Shown in pieces: positions 13,303-44,500 of a stretch of DNA of 64,000 nt. Each line of letters opens with the position of its first letter. Position 1 is the stretch's first letter. The translations under genes were made by a program, and so were the position numbers. The stretch spans positions 1,800,115 through 1,864,114 of the forward strand of contig CAADRB010000027.1 of NCBI GenBank assembly GCA_900708905.1. Direction: 5' to 3'. The notes beneath the pieces were generated by a model. It saw only the letters and a list, made by a program, of their open reading frames with translations, ran no database searches and was not told the DNA's origin. The stretch comes from Hymenolepis diminuta. Its lineage: Eukaryota > Platyhelminthes > Cestoda > Cyclophyllidea > Hymenolepididae.

Positions 13303-16300
13303 TGAGACGAAATATCTGATCCAGCTAAAATGTATTACCTTTAGAAAGGCAAATAGAATTTAATTCAGGAAGAATAGCACATATAATATCATAATTTTAG
13401 GGATGACAAGGAAAAATTGCAGAATATTTTATAAATTCACTAAAAGTAACCGAAAGGGCAGGATAAATATAAAAATTGAAAAATATAAAAATGCCAACAA
13501 TAAGCATACGAATTACAGAAGTAAATCATAAATAAACACAATTTAAAATAGTAATTAAAAAGAGCACGAAATCACTTCACCAAGCACAACATATGTCAGA
13601 TCGAACAGCATAAAAGCGAATTGAAATATTACTTATAAAACTTTAGGATATTAATCTATTAAAATAAATTTATTAGTCTGATAAAAATCGAACGATATAT
13701 TGTGTTACGCCAAAATATGTAAAAAACCACAATTGAAGTTTATTCACACAATGACAGTAATAACTACCGCTTCTTAAGGCAAAAATTTTATGACGTCAAA
13801 CGGAAACTAAAAACAAGACAACACGGCAATTTAAAGTGCGCGAGCAGCATTCCGCAATTTTGAACAATTCAAGGTCAATCAAAAATTTGTTGCAATTAAA
13901 GATATAATATTCATTTATTTTGAATTCAATCAGATATAGTTCACCTTTTAAATTTTTTAGAAATTGTTTTTAGCTATTGAGCGTTTCGTAAAATGTTTAC
14001 TTTTTTGCATTTTAGCCAAAATCGAACTTGGTATAGCGAGACGATTAGGTATTACATAAAAAATGCAAGATATACGTTAGAAAATGTAAAATTCAACAGG
14101 GATTTATTCAGGGCTCTTAAATAAATCAAATATTCTCAGTATTTTGTATAAATCAAACAATGGAAACTTGTAAAAATTTTTTTAGACTTCCCGAGATCAC
14201 ATAGCGAATAAATACTCAACTTGCTGTGGGTTTAGATAGCTTTTTGACGTTCCAATCTGACTGGATTTTGATCTATATTATTCCCTTACATTTTGAGTAA
14301 ACTGAATAAGTCTATTTGGAGCTGCGTTAAAGTTATTCATTTTGATCCATCACGGGAAAATCTTCACCCCGTAATATTTATTCACATTAAATTATCCAGA
14401 TTAGAGGAAAAACTGTATTAACGTTAGGTCTACCTGAACCACATTATTATAGCGCAATGGTCTAGCGGAGCCACGTTGATCGAATAGATGGAATAAGTCA
14501 GGCCATTAATGTCGTCAGATCAGTTCGGAGGCAGTAGACAACCTACTCCGACTTATTAACAATTAAATTAGGTTTATATAAAAAGCGTTTCTCCATTAGA
14601 CGTCGTTTGTCGCCGGTGTCTCGGCATGATGATCAGCATCTGTGTAGGTATTTGTGTACAAGCACGCAAATATACGGCGGGACCGCCCGTGAGACTGTAT
14701 TGGAGATCTTATCACCAGTCAGTCATTTCTATTCGCAAGGCATTGATAGACGTCTGCTGGCTATTGCAAAATCCACCTTGATTATTAAATTATATTATAT
14801 TATATTTCAATATTTTCACGAACCATTACATAAACATTATTATTCACTTATTCATACTATTTTCGTCTTCGCATCTTTCATGCGGATAGGTAAAATGTGA
14901 TATACATTCTTCTCTAGTTTTTAAATTTTCTTTAATTGAATGTTCACATCCTGTTCTATTTGATTATCGCTGGGGCGTGCCTAGAGACTTAATTCATTTC
15001 AACGCTTGATTTCCTGCTGGAACCTCAAGTTTTCATTTAGAAATATCGTACCTTCTCAGTAGGTGTAATTTAATTAGGTTGTTTAAAATACTTAATTTGC
15101 CCTAAAGCAATCTTTTCTGGATCTCAGTTTTCCTTAATGATCGGTTAAAGTTTCATATGTTCCTCCTTGATTTTGACAGGGATTTATACAACTCTTTGAA
15201 GGCATACTCACGATCCGCACTTGCTGTCAGAAAAAACTGCATTCACCAACATCTCAGACCATCCCTCCTTATTGATCCTTTCTCTTCTCTTCTCTTCTCA
15301 AGACTTTCTACTACTGAACCTGATGGTTGCAACTGTAATCACTGTTCTGTTATCGCAATGATAACTGGTAGAAATAAGAAGGCACAGCCTCCAGAATGCC
15401 TATGGACCGAAATAAGATATTTCGCTGTTTGTGCGCTTTCTAAACATCAAATACATTTTATTTTTTTTAGAAAATTTCCCATTAATAATGAATTAATGCA
15501 ATATTGAGTCTATGATATATGGTGACACAATCACTACATACTTTAAATTCGATTTTAATTTGTCAGAGCACTATTTGCTTCGAGGCACTAGAAATTGTGG
15601 TTCATTTCAGAAACGATGATTGAATTTGATTTCATGAAGCATGCGAAAGAATTTTATGCAATTTATCATAATTAAAATTGTAAATTAGAGAAAACGTAAA
15701 ATGTGTGAATTTACAATTTAAATATTTTATTATAGTTCCTTTTTATTTAAGCGATTTTAGCATCTAATTTGGAATTATTGAAATTCAGTATTTATGTGTA
15801 GCTATTAAACAAAAATTTCATTAATTTAATTTATTTTCAAAGATTTATTCTAAAATTCTTCACACTTCGCTAGATAGACATTTATAACGCATAGTTAGTT
15901 CAAAATAGCTCTAATGTGCATCTATGGCGGGGCGCGTGCTTTAATGTCCGCTGGGTCACCGTTGATTGGTTGCGTCTTTAATTTCTTCTTCAAATAGGAG
16001 GGTTTTTGTATCTTTGAATTGTAAGATTATCAAATATTTTTATAGAGAGTTGATGTAAATCAGTTAAGGGCCTACAATTTTATCCGACCTGAATTTAATT
16101 TTGATGCAATGCATATTAATGCCTGAAATTATTTGCGGAATATCACTGTAATCCTTAATATACTTAACCTTGTCATCAAAGTTCCCCATGCAACATAGTT
16201 CGTATTTATGTAAATCTATGTTTCTTTTCCTTACGTTTTATTTGTTTTATTTGTGTATTATTTTGCAATATCAGTGATTTCGTTCCCATATACCTCATTC

Positions 16301-17305
16301 GTTTTTATTAGTCGTAAATAATATTTATGCCTTTTTGAAGAAAGTTGATATCTACCATTTATTGACAAATTGTTGTTTAAGTTTCATGCTTCCTACTTAA
16401 TGAGAATATTTATTCTGTTTAGCCTTTCCTGCTATTTTGTATTAACCTTTTTAGTAATATTTTAGTATATTTTTATTACAAGAATCTTTTAAATGCTTAA
16501 GTATTTACTGCTACTGCCTTTATAGCCACTGCATTATTGTTTGGTTTATTTTCTGAGAACGTATTTTTGAATGAAATTTGTCTGCAATTTTGGAAAGTTT
16601 TATATGCGCTTGACTTCTATAACTTCCTTATTTGCAATACGTCATAATCTGCAAAGTTTTTATCATATCATTTCAAATTGTTCTATCTGTTACATTACTA
16701 GTTTTCCGATTGTTAAGCCACCAATCGAATAAAACTATACTGAAGCAAACTCTACTTTGTTGATCATTTGTATTTGCATTATTATTTTTTTATAACGATT
16801 TCGTAACTTAATATTTTCAAAAACTCATTTTCCCGTTGCAGTTAATCAGTTCTTTGACTTCTGAGTAACCTCGCCATTTTTGTGAAACGTCTTTATTGTT
16901 ACTTGAAGTATTTTTCTCTTTGTTTGATTTATGAGCATTCTTTTATTTTGATGTTGAATTTTAAAATGCCCTTTTGAAGCAAGGAAGCATCTTGCTTTTT
17001 AAAGCATCTGTTCTATGCTACTGACATAATAAACCTACTAGAAGAAAGTGTTTTTCAAAACTCATTTTTAACCAAGTAAGATATCTCTGATTCAATAATT
17101 CTCTTTTGCTCATTCTACTAATGTCTAACAATCAGCAGCATGGTTTAATATGGCAAAATATATCTTGAATATATTTCGCATTGCGCACGTTATTTTGGTT
17201 ATCCTATTTACTTATGCCTAATTTAAACATCACGAATCCCCATTTTAATGGAATATCTTTCCCTTCATAAATTCAAGCCCAAATTTACATACACATTCAA
17301 GTGGG
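13303..17305. other. Divergent spacer between glypican and PKC starts
   Basis: Four kilobases between two start codons on opposite strands, so both promoters or 5' UTR exons should lie here. Composition of the plus strand changes from A-rich on the glypican side to strongly T-rich from roughly 15 kb onward. This fits PKC transcription starting well upstream of its ATG, with a 5' UTR intron. A GC-richer patch at 14.45-14.72 kb is a candidate PKC leader or promoter. A 116-codon open frame at 15157-15507 has no recognisable features. Confidence 0.5.
13791..13798. promoter_or_regulatory. Perfect CRE palindrome upstream of glypican
   Basis: TGACGTCA, the full cAMP-response element for CREB/ATF factors, about 490 bp upstream of the glypican ATG in the divergent spacer. 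The motif is exact, but its use is not shown. Confidence 0.35.
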
Positions 17306-37418
<20,113 letters not shown>

Positions 37419-40400
37419 CCCCCTTCTCTCACCTCCAAATGTCTGTCTCCTTCTAATTTCGCTCCAAAGCGCCTTCCCCACCCCTCATTTGTCTAGATTA
37501 GCCAATCATAACTATGTCACCGTTTGTCGCTACCTATTCTCTCGCTGTCTTCATATATGTGTGCAATAATAACAAATTTCCCTCTTCATTCATCTAATCA
37601 TTTATTCTGATCCTGCTGTACATGTCTAAGGTGCTTCTGAAGATTGAAAGAGGGGGACTAAGGGGGATACACTTAGCGCTTTGTCTTTCCGATCACGATT
37701 CCTTGCCCTCCACAGTTCATCGTTGTCCGCTTGTCTAATTGATCTTATACACACCTGTGATCTTCCAATACTCTGACGTGGATAATGTTTTTTTCTGAAA
37801 CTTTCCTTCCACCGTCGCCTAACTTTTCCTTTACTTCTTTCTCTTCTATGTACGTGTGCGTTTGTGCGATTATGTTTGCATGAAGAAAAGGAGATAACCT
37901 TAATAATGTGTGAATGCAGCTGGATATCTGCATTAAAAATTCCCGTGCTAAATTTCTTCATTCAATAAGAACAAGAATAAATGAAATAAACCTCGGTTTT
38001 GTCCCCGCCCTCTTTGTGTATGCGTCTCCGATCTACTTTCTCCGAAAGCTCGATTTAATCTACTGCTATCGCTGCGCTAATTTTTGTGGTGTGTGATATT
38101 TGAAGATAATACTAACAAGATGATGCTATATACTCCGGATAAATTTGTAATTGACTGAGAATCAAGATATTGACTTCGATGACACCGTTGATTTCATTCC
38201 TTTGTGTTTTTTCTCTATCTTTCTCAAACCCCGATTCGAATTCTTGATATAAAGATGATGATTTTAAAAGCCTCGCTTCTTTGCCCTTGACTTAAAGAAA
38301 CCTCCTCCTATCTTACACTCAGCGGAAAACCAACCGATGATCGATCGGTTAATCTGCCCAGTCTACCGTATGCATTTCAGAAGAAAATGTCTTTTGCCCT
38401 CTTTCTCTATCTTTTTCTCTTAACTCGTCCCTCTCAATTTCTCTCTGTTTTCACTTCTCTTCTATTCTGCTCTTTTCTTTGAAGTATATAATAAAATCCA
38501 TTATTGAGATGTGCTTGTGAATTCTTGGTTCAATGTTTGGATATCATAGGAAGCGGTGACTTTTAAGACAGGAATAAGGAACTGCTATTCTTACGTAAGT
38601 TTGTCAAATTAAAGACGGTTTAAAAAGTGGTTAACGGCTTTTCGTAATTTTTAGAGTCCAATGGGAGTGGATAAGAGAACTGAAAGTTTATCAGACACCG
38701 ACATATAATGAATGTAGAATATGAAGAAAGTCAGTGATTTATTATTGACTTAATCTCATGTTGCCATCCATCGCAAAATTGTCCATATATGGTCACATTT
38801 ACTCCATCATATGAAACTTATTTGTACCACTCCATCATGCTAGCATTCATCCCATTATGGGATTGCTTTCTTTCCCATGTTTGCGATTGGTTAGTTTAAG
38901 AACACGTTAATGTTCTGCATACTTCAATACTTAGCATATAAAACCCCTAGTAGCATTCTTATCCTTCAAATCCGCTCATATTAAGTCCCTCTGTTAGTGC
39001 CATACCTATGGGATATTCCAGGAATCACTATATTCCTGTTACTATTTAATTCATTGGAGTGTTTAATTCAATTTGTGAGTACTGTGTTATTACAAGTGAA
39101 GTCTTAGCGGGATAATTCAAAATATAACAAGGCAGTAGAACAGAACTCGTGCTCTAAATGTGTTCAGTATGCGCTGTGATCTAATTTAGCTAAATTGACT
39201 GCATAGGCGCTCATTTTATCTTTATGAAATGAACATGGAACCGTAGGAAGTTGGTCGAATGTTTTCAATGCTTTCTTTTGATTTGTATTTCAGTGTTTAG
39301 AAGTTACATTCTCTCATTTTCTTCCATAAAACCATATCAAGAATTAACATCCATGTGCTATTAAGACAAACAGAGTATTCTCGAACCATCTGAATAAATT
39401 TCATAGGTTTTATCCTTTGTGCACAGAATTGTGTTTGTGTCTGGAAATGGAATCCTTCCGCCGTTGAAAATTATTGACTAACCAGGCAGTCCTTTAGTTT
39501 GTACCGATCTAAACCTATAATAAGAGAGAGAGAGTCACGGGCATTTTTCCTTCTGAGTCTAGGCTTCTTTAATCTCACGTAGCATTGATAATACCTCAGT
39601 GAGCGATCTTCGTCATACCAGTGGCTGCGAAATGTAATATTAAGCTCGTTATCATCTGACGGTCGGAACTTATGGTTAGAAAAAAGGGCCAGGATAAAAT
39701 AGGAGTTTATTAGAGAAATAGCGAATGGAATAAAAGCGAGTGAACGTAAATGGCAATAGAGAGAAGGGAGCACAAGTGTACAAGAAGGCCACTTAACAAG
39801 GCCTCTCAATGGTATCCGCAGGATCTTGGACATTGATTGGCTCTACTTTCGTGCCGAGAGTAGATACGTACAAGAATGGTAGAACATGATTTGGTGGTTA
39901 AATAATAAGCTCTCTTGATTGGTTAATGAGATCATAAGCATATACTGCTCTGATTCATCATGATGGCCCCCATACACATGTCACTTATAGTCTCAAAAGT
40001 TTTTACAAGTTTGCGTCATCGGATATCTGTCTATCATCACTCCGTGACCATTTAATAATCTTTTCGTTAAGTCTGCGTCATTTTCGAGACTAGCCGACTT
40101 TTGCTTTTCTGAATGGCCTTCTTTTAATCGATGCCTGCGAATAGTCACAGTTATTCATAATAATTTAATCTTCAAGTCTTAAAATGTAATTATGTTTCTA
40201 ATTAGATAGCTGGTATCCTTCCTATTCTCTCGTATTAGTAGTAGAATATCTTAAAAATTATGAGGATCATTAAGGTTAAAGTACAATAGACTTTTCTCTA
40301 ATTAGGAAATCAGCTTAATGTGAAGGTTAGGCACTAGGAGGCGAATCGTAAAATAGTGTCTTTGTACTTAATAAAAAATTCATATTCTTTTACCAATGCA

Positions 40401-41231
40401 TGTTTTACTTCTAAGGTAAAGCCATTGCTATTCGTTAGTAGTCAGAGCTCCCTCATTCAATCACTTTAGCACATTTCGTACTCACTCAGTAATAGTAAGG
40501 GTGAATAAGACTCTGTGCCGTTTTAGTTCGTTCTGATTAATTTTAAAAAATATATGAGTAAACTGAGAGCACAACAAAACTCCTTTCCACTTGTTTGATT
40601 CACGAATGTGGCTCATTACACACAACAGTTGTATATAATTAGGCTTGATCAAACATTTTTTCTCCTCAATACTTTGAACAAAACACTATAATTCCTACGT
40701 AATCTTGAACCATCTGTTCAAACTGCATTAACATCCCTACTTGTATCTCTTTTAGCTTTACATAATGCCCTTTCTATCTATGGTACCTTCAGTTTGACAA
40801 CGTGGGATTTTAAAAACTATGCCGTCGAATAATTCGAACACTATCAGTTATCTTAAAATTCAGTATTGGAATATATCCCATTTAAATCCCAAATCAGTAG
40901 GGTAAAAAACAATAGATAAGTAAGATAAAATGTATTTTGTAAAGAGACAAGAATTTGTAACGGTCATTATAACGTCACATTTATGTGTGTTACAAGAAAC
41001 ACATTGTAGATGTTAGAAATGTAGTTTTATATTCATTTTCACTGGCGAGAGAGGGCGGTTGCGTTGATAACGCGGTAGAAACAAATTTTTGTTGGATGAG
41101 TTTTCACTTTTGAAGGTAAATGTACAAAGTGCGACCAGTTGCGTCTGTAGTCCAAAACAAAACAGATTATTTAAGCCTTTCAAAACAGTCTATTGAATTA
41201 ATTTCAAGTACGAGAAACTTACCTTTTGCGT
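37419..41231. other. Convergent spacer, 3' UTRs of PKC and kinesin
   Basis: The two genes point toward each other here. Pyrimidine-rich sequence up to about 38.5 kb follows the PKC stop and contains AATAAA hexamers at 37976-37981 and 38490-38495 that could end the PKC transcript. A 120-codon minus-strand frame at 39471-39833 is within the length expected by chance and shows no motif. Confidence 0.6.
38490..38495 (+). terminator. Candidate PKC polyadenylation signal
   Basis: AATAAA about 1.07 kb after the PKC stop, at the end of a long pyrimidine-rich stretch and close to where composition changes. An alternative hexamer lies at 37976-37981. Confidence 0.35.
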
Positions 41232-41586
41232 TTAACGCATTTGATTAGTGTTCGTAATGGGCATGGGATAACTTTGTTGACCTGGATTTGTCATGGGTTG
41301 GGGCATATATGGCATATGTTGTTGATTAGGTACATAGAAGGGCTGAGGGGGACAACACATCCCTTGTTGGGGTTTTTGCAAATTGTATTGACACTGCTGC
41401 ATCTGCTGTTGGGGACATCCAGATGAGCATGAGTCAATTGAATCGGTATGAGCTGAAGAGACCTCACTGCTACCTCCTGGACCACCTCCTGCACTTCCTG
41501 TAGTCATTCCTTGTCGATAGCTCTCATATCCACTGCTTCCTCGATCGCCTCGGTTGTCTTTGTGGCTTATTCCTACTGATCGACTG
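41232..41586 (-). CDS. KIF26: Kinesin last coding exon
   Basis: Phase 2 start after a GAAG|CAG tandem acceptor; stop TAA at 41234-41232. It contains SSGYES followed by SSAHTDS, the conserved C-terminal motif of KIF26A/B (SSGYES..SSAHDS), then a Gln/Pro/Met-rich end. A consensus donor (GTAAGT) starts nine bases after the stop, at 41222. Confidence 0.88.
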
Positions 41587-44500
41587 CTTCAATAAAATAG
41601 AAATAAAGCATTAATTAATAGTCAGAGTAAGCAAGATAACCCCAGCAATTCAAGAAGCAAACTTACGTTCGATAGGTAGATAGACTCTGCTGCATTTGGT
41701 TCATGAATGAAGAAGGATCTCCAGCGCACATCTGTGGATACATTTGATGTTGCTTTATCAATGTAGTAGCTGCAGGATAGTGTCGGTAGTACTGGGAGGT
41801 ACCTACAATACCCTGATCACTACTCGGTCTTCTTTGGAAACCACTTCGTGAATATGCTCCAGGAAGGGAGGCACTAGACCTCATTGACATATCCTGTTGA
41901 TCATCTGTCACCGACGTCTTTTCAACGGCAATTACTTCTAGAGCCTTCCTGGATTTTCTCTCCTTTCGTCTGGCATGCCACCGTCTTAGAGTACAGAGGA
42001 TGGAAGGAAGTGTAAAGAACCTCGATTTTTTGATATCTTGTGGTAATGCTGAGGCGGAAGATGAAGAAGTATGCGCTGGGGTACTTGCATCAACAGAATT
42101 ACTCTGACGTCTAGGATATACATACTGAGATTGAGGTTGGGCTGTTTGGGATAAATCAGAGGCTGCAGATGAGGGTACAGGGAGCTGAGCAGACCAAGCC
42201 TGCATTGAATTCTGAAGATAGGGAGATGTAGGTAAGGACCAGGGGTAATATTGTATAGGGGTCGTCTGTTGAGATGGGACTTGGGGAGTTTGTGGGGCGT
42301 ACATTGGGGACCAATACGCCTGATTTGTTTGTTGGGGTTGGCATGGTGTTGAATGAACCGTTGAGGACCGTGTCATCTGTGATTGCATCCAAGGGAAAGA
42401 CACTGTCCTTTGCATGACCATTGGTGATGAAAATGCTGGTGGCACTTTCTGGGCTTCATTATGCCGCTGAATAGATCTACGAATAATAATAATAAATTAA
42501 TTTTTGATTATTTATACCCATATTTGATATTAAATCATAACCAATGATACTTACTGATCGATTACAGGAGTTTTAGGATGAGACTTAGACGAGATCTCGG
42601 GTTTGGAAAGATTGCTGCAAGAAGATCCATGATTCGACGGTTCAAAAGCGTGTTTCCCACGTTGTTCATCACAGTAGGAGCATTTCTGACAGGCCTTTGA
42701 ACAACACTTGTCAGATTCTGCTTCACATAGTGCACAAGATTCGCGAGCACATTTTGAACAATCGCTTTCATGACGTCGATGATGATGACTATGATGATGC
42801 CTCCTATTACGTCTCTTTCGATGATTTCTATGACGTCTTGAGCAGCAAGATCGATGACAAGATGATGATCGACTTTCAGGCTGCGATTGAGCAGGAGTTC
42901 GTGTTGGAGAGGGGCGAATTTGATCATCTTGAACATGTTCAAAATCAGTGCTCACATCCTTCACCCAAGCTGCTACACGATCAAATGAAGACGCCGTATT
43001 CGAATGCTTTCTACGACGGGGAGAATGCCTGAGTCTGTCCGAGCTTGGAGTAGGCAGTTGAATGACCTTGGGCTCAATCGCAGGGGAGTCAGTTGAGATC
43101 CCTTTTTCGACTAGTTCCGAAATTTGAGCGCATTGAACTCTAAAAAATCAAGAAGATAGCAATTAATTTATAAATTAGAATTATTTTCTAATCAAAATAT
43201 TGTTAAATTATGAAAATTTTACTTAATATTTAAAGGAAAATATGCTAATCTTACTGCGGTTGATGTACCAGTGTTGGAGTTTCACTCATTATTGATGGAG
43301 CAGTAGTCTGCTGCCCGACAGTTTTATGCTCAAACTAAATAATTAAAATAGATGATTTCATTTTATCTGTAATTTAAGAAAATTTCAAGAGATGAACTTT
43401 TGTTTACCTGAGTGATAGCGTATTTGGGTTGAAGGAATGAAATTTGGGGATTTTCTGAGAAAGTATCGCTAAGGCACCAACTAAATGCACGTTTTTCACC
43501 TGAAATTTACATAAATCAGTTAATAATAACATAGTTGTGAATATAACATTTTCAATAAATTAATGTCATTGATATTTACCTTGATCATCTTGTCCATTTG
43601 CGTTCATAAGATTGCTTTGTTGAATGGCCAAATCAAGAAGGGTATTTTCTCGTTCTTCATGGGCACCTCCAGTAATGCTACTTGGAGCTGAAGTTCCACC
43701 TTCAGTTTCTTCTGTGCGTTCGCTGATGTCAGAGAGTACTGCAAAACCTCTTCCACCTCCTCCAACACCTCCATTAGTGCTATTTCCTCCAGAGCCCGTC
43801 ATCTGACCACTCTCCTGATCATTCTCATTGTCAGACGAATCGCTGGTTGACTCTGAAGATGAACAGCTACTACTTTCACTGCTGTGTTCCGACTGTTTCG
43901 TCTCATCAATGGATGCGTAGGTCGGTTCTTTAATATGCACTTCTGTGGGAGTGTTATTAGAAGCAATTTCAGTAGTACTCCTCTGTTCAGGTGGTGGTGC
44001 AACAAACACTTTCGATATTTCAGTTGCCAGAACTGGGTTCTGAGGAATGATATGATGTGTTACACCGAAATAAGGCGGAGCAGGAGGTGGTGGTTGAGAT
44101 TGTGGACTTTCAGGACCGATTTCTTGCGGAACTCTTTGCTGCTTTTTCATTACCATTGCATTAGGCCCATCCACCCATGTTTCTTCAGTAGAACTGACCA
44201 TCTCTTTTCCCTTTCGAACAGCTGCTGCCCTTGGCCAGGCTGTAGCATTAGTTCTTGGGGTCACACGTTTGATTAAACCACCCGGTCGGAGTGTTCCTCC
44301 ACTTTCTGAGTGGGAGAGGGATCTCCCAATTCGAGTTTTTTCAGCTGATGATGATCTCTGAAGGGTTCCTTCTTCACCTGAACTAGCGTATTTCTTCCAT
44401 TCATCAGCGGAATGGACAACACTTCCATCAGCAAGACCACGAGGACCCAGCGAGCCCTCTGTCTCGCTAGCACCACCAAGATAGATAACAGTATCCCCAG

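Noticed and set aside
15157..15507. 116-codon plus-strand frame upstream of PKC
   Set aside because: No recognisable domain, no donor in a compatible phase and no similarity to PKC. Treated as chance in the T-rich spacer.
39471..39833. 120-codon minus-strand frame between the PKC and kinesin 3' ends
   Set aside because: Composition and length are compatible with chance. There is no motif, and it lies beyond the kinesin stop with no splice signals supporting it.
42697..43032. 111-codon plus-strand frame rich in Asp
   Set aside because: Antisense shadow of the His/Arg-rich kinesin exon. The Asp run is the complement of His/Arg codons.
43884..44276. 130-codon plus-strand Cys/Phe/Arg-rich frame
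   Set aside because: Antisense shadow of kinesin exon 9. It has no start, splice or homology support.
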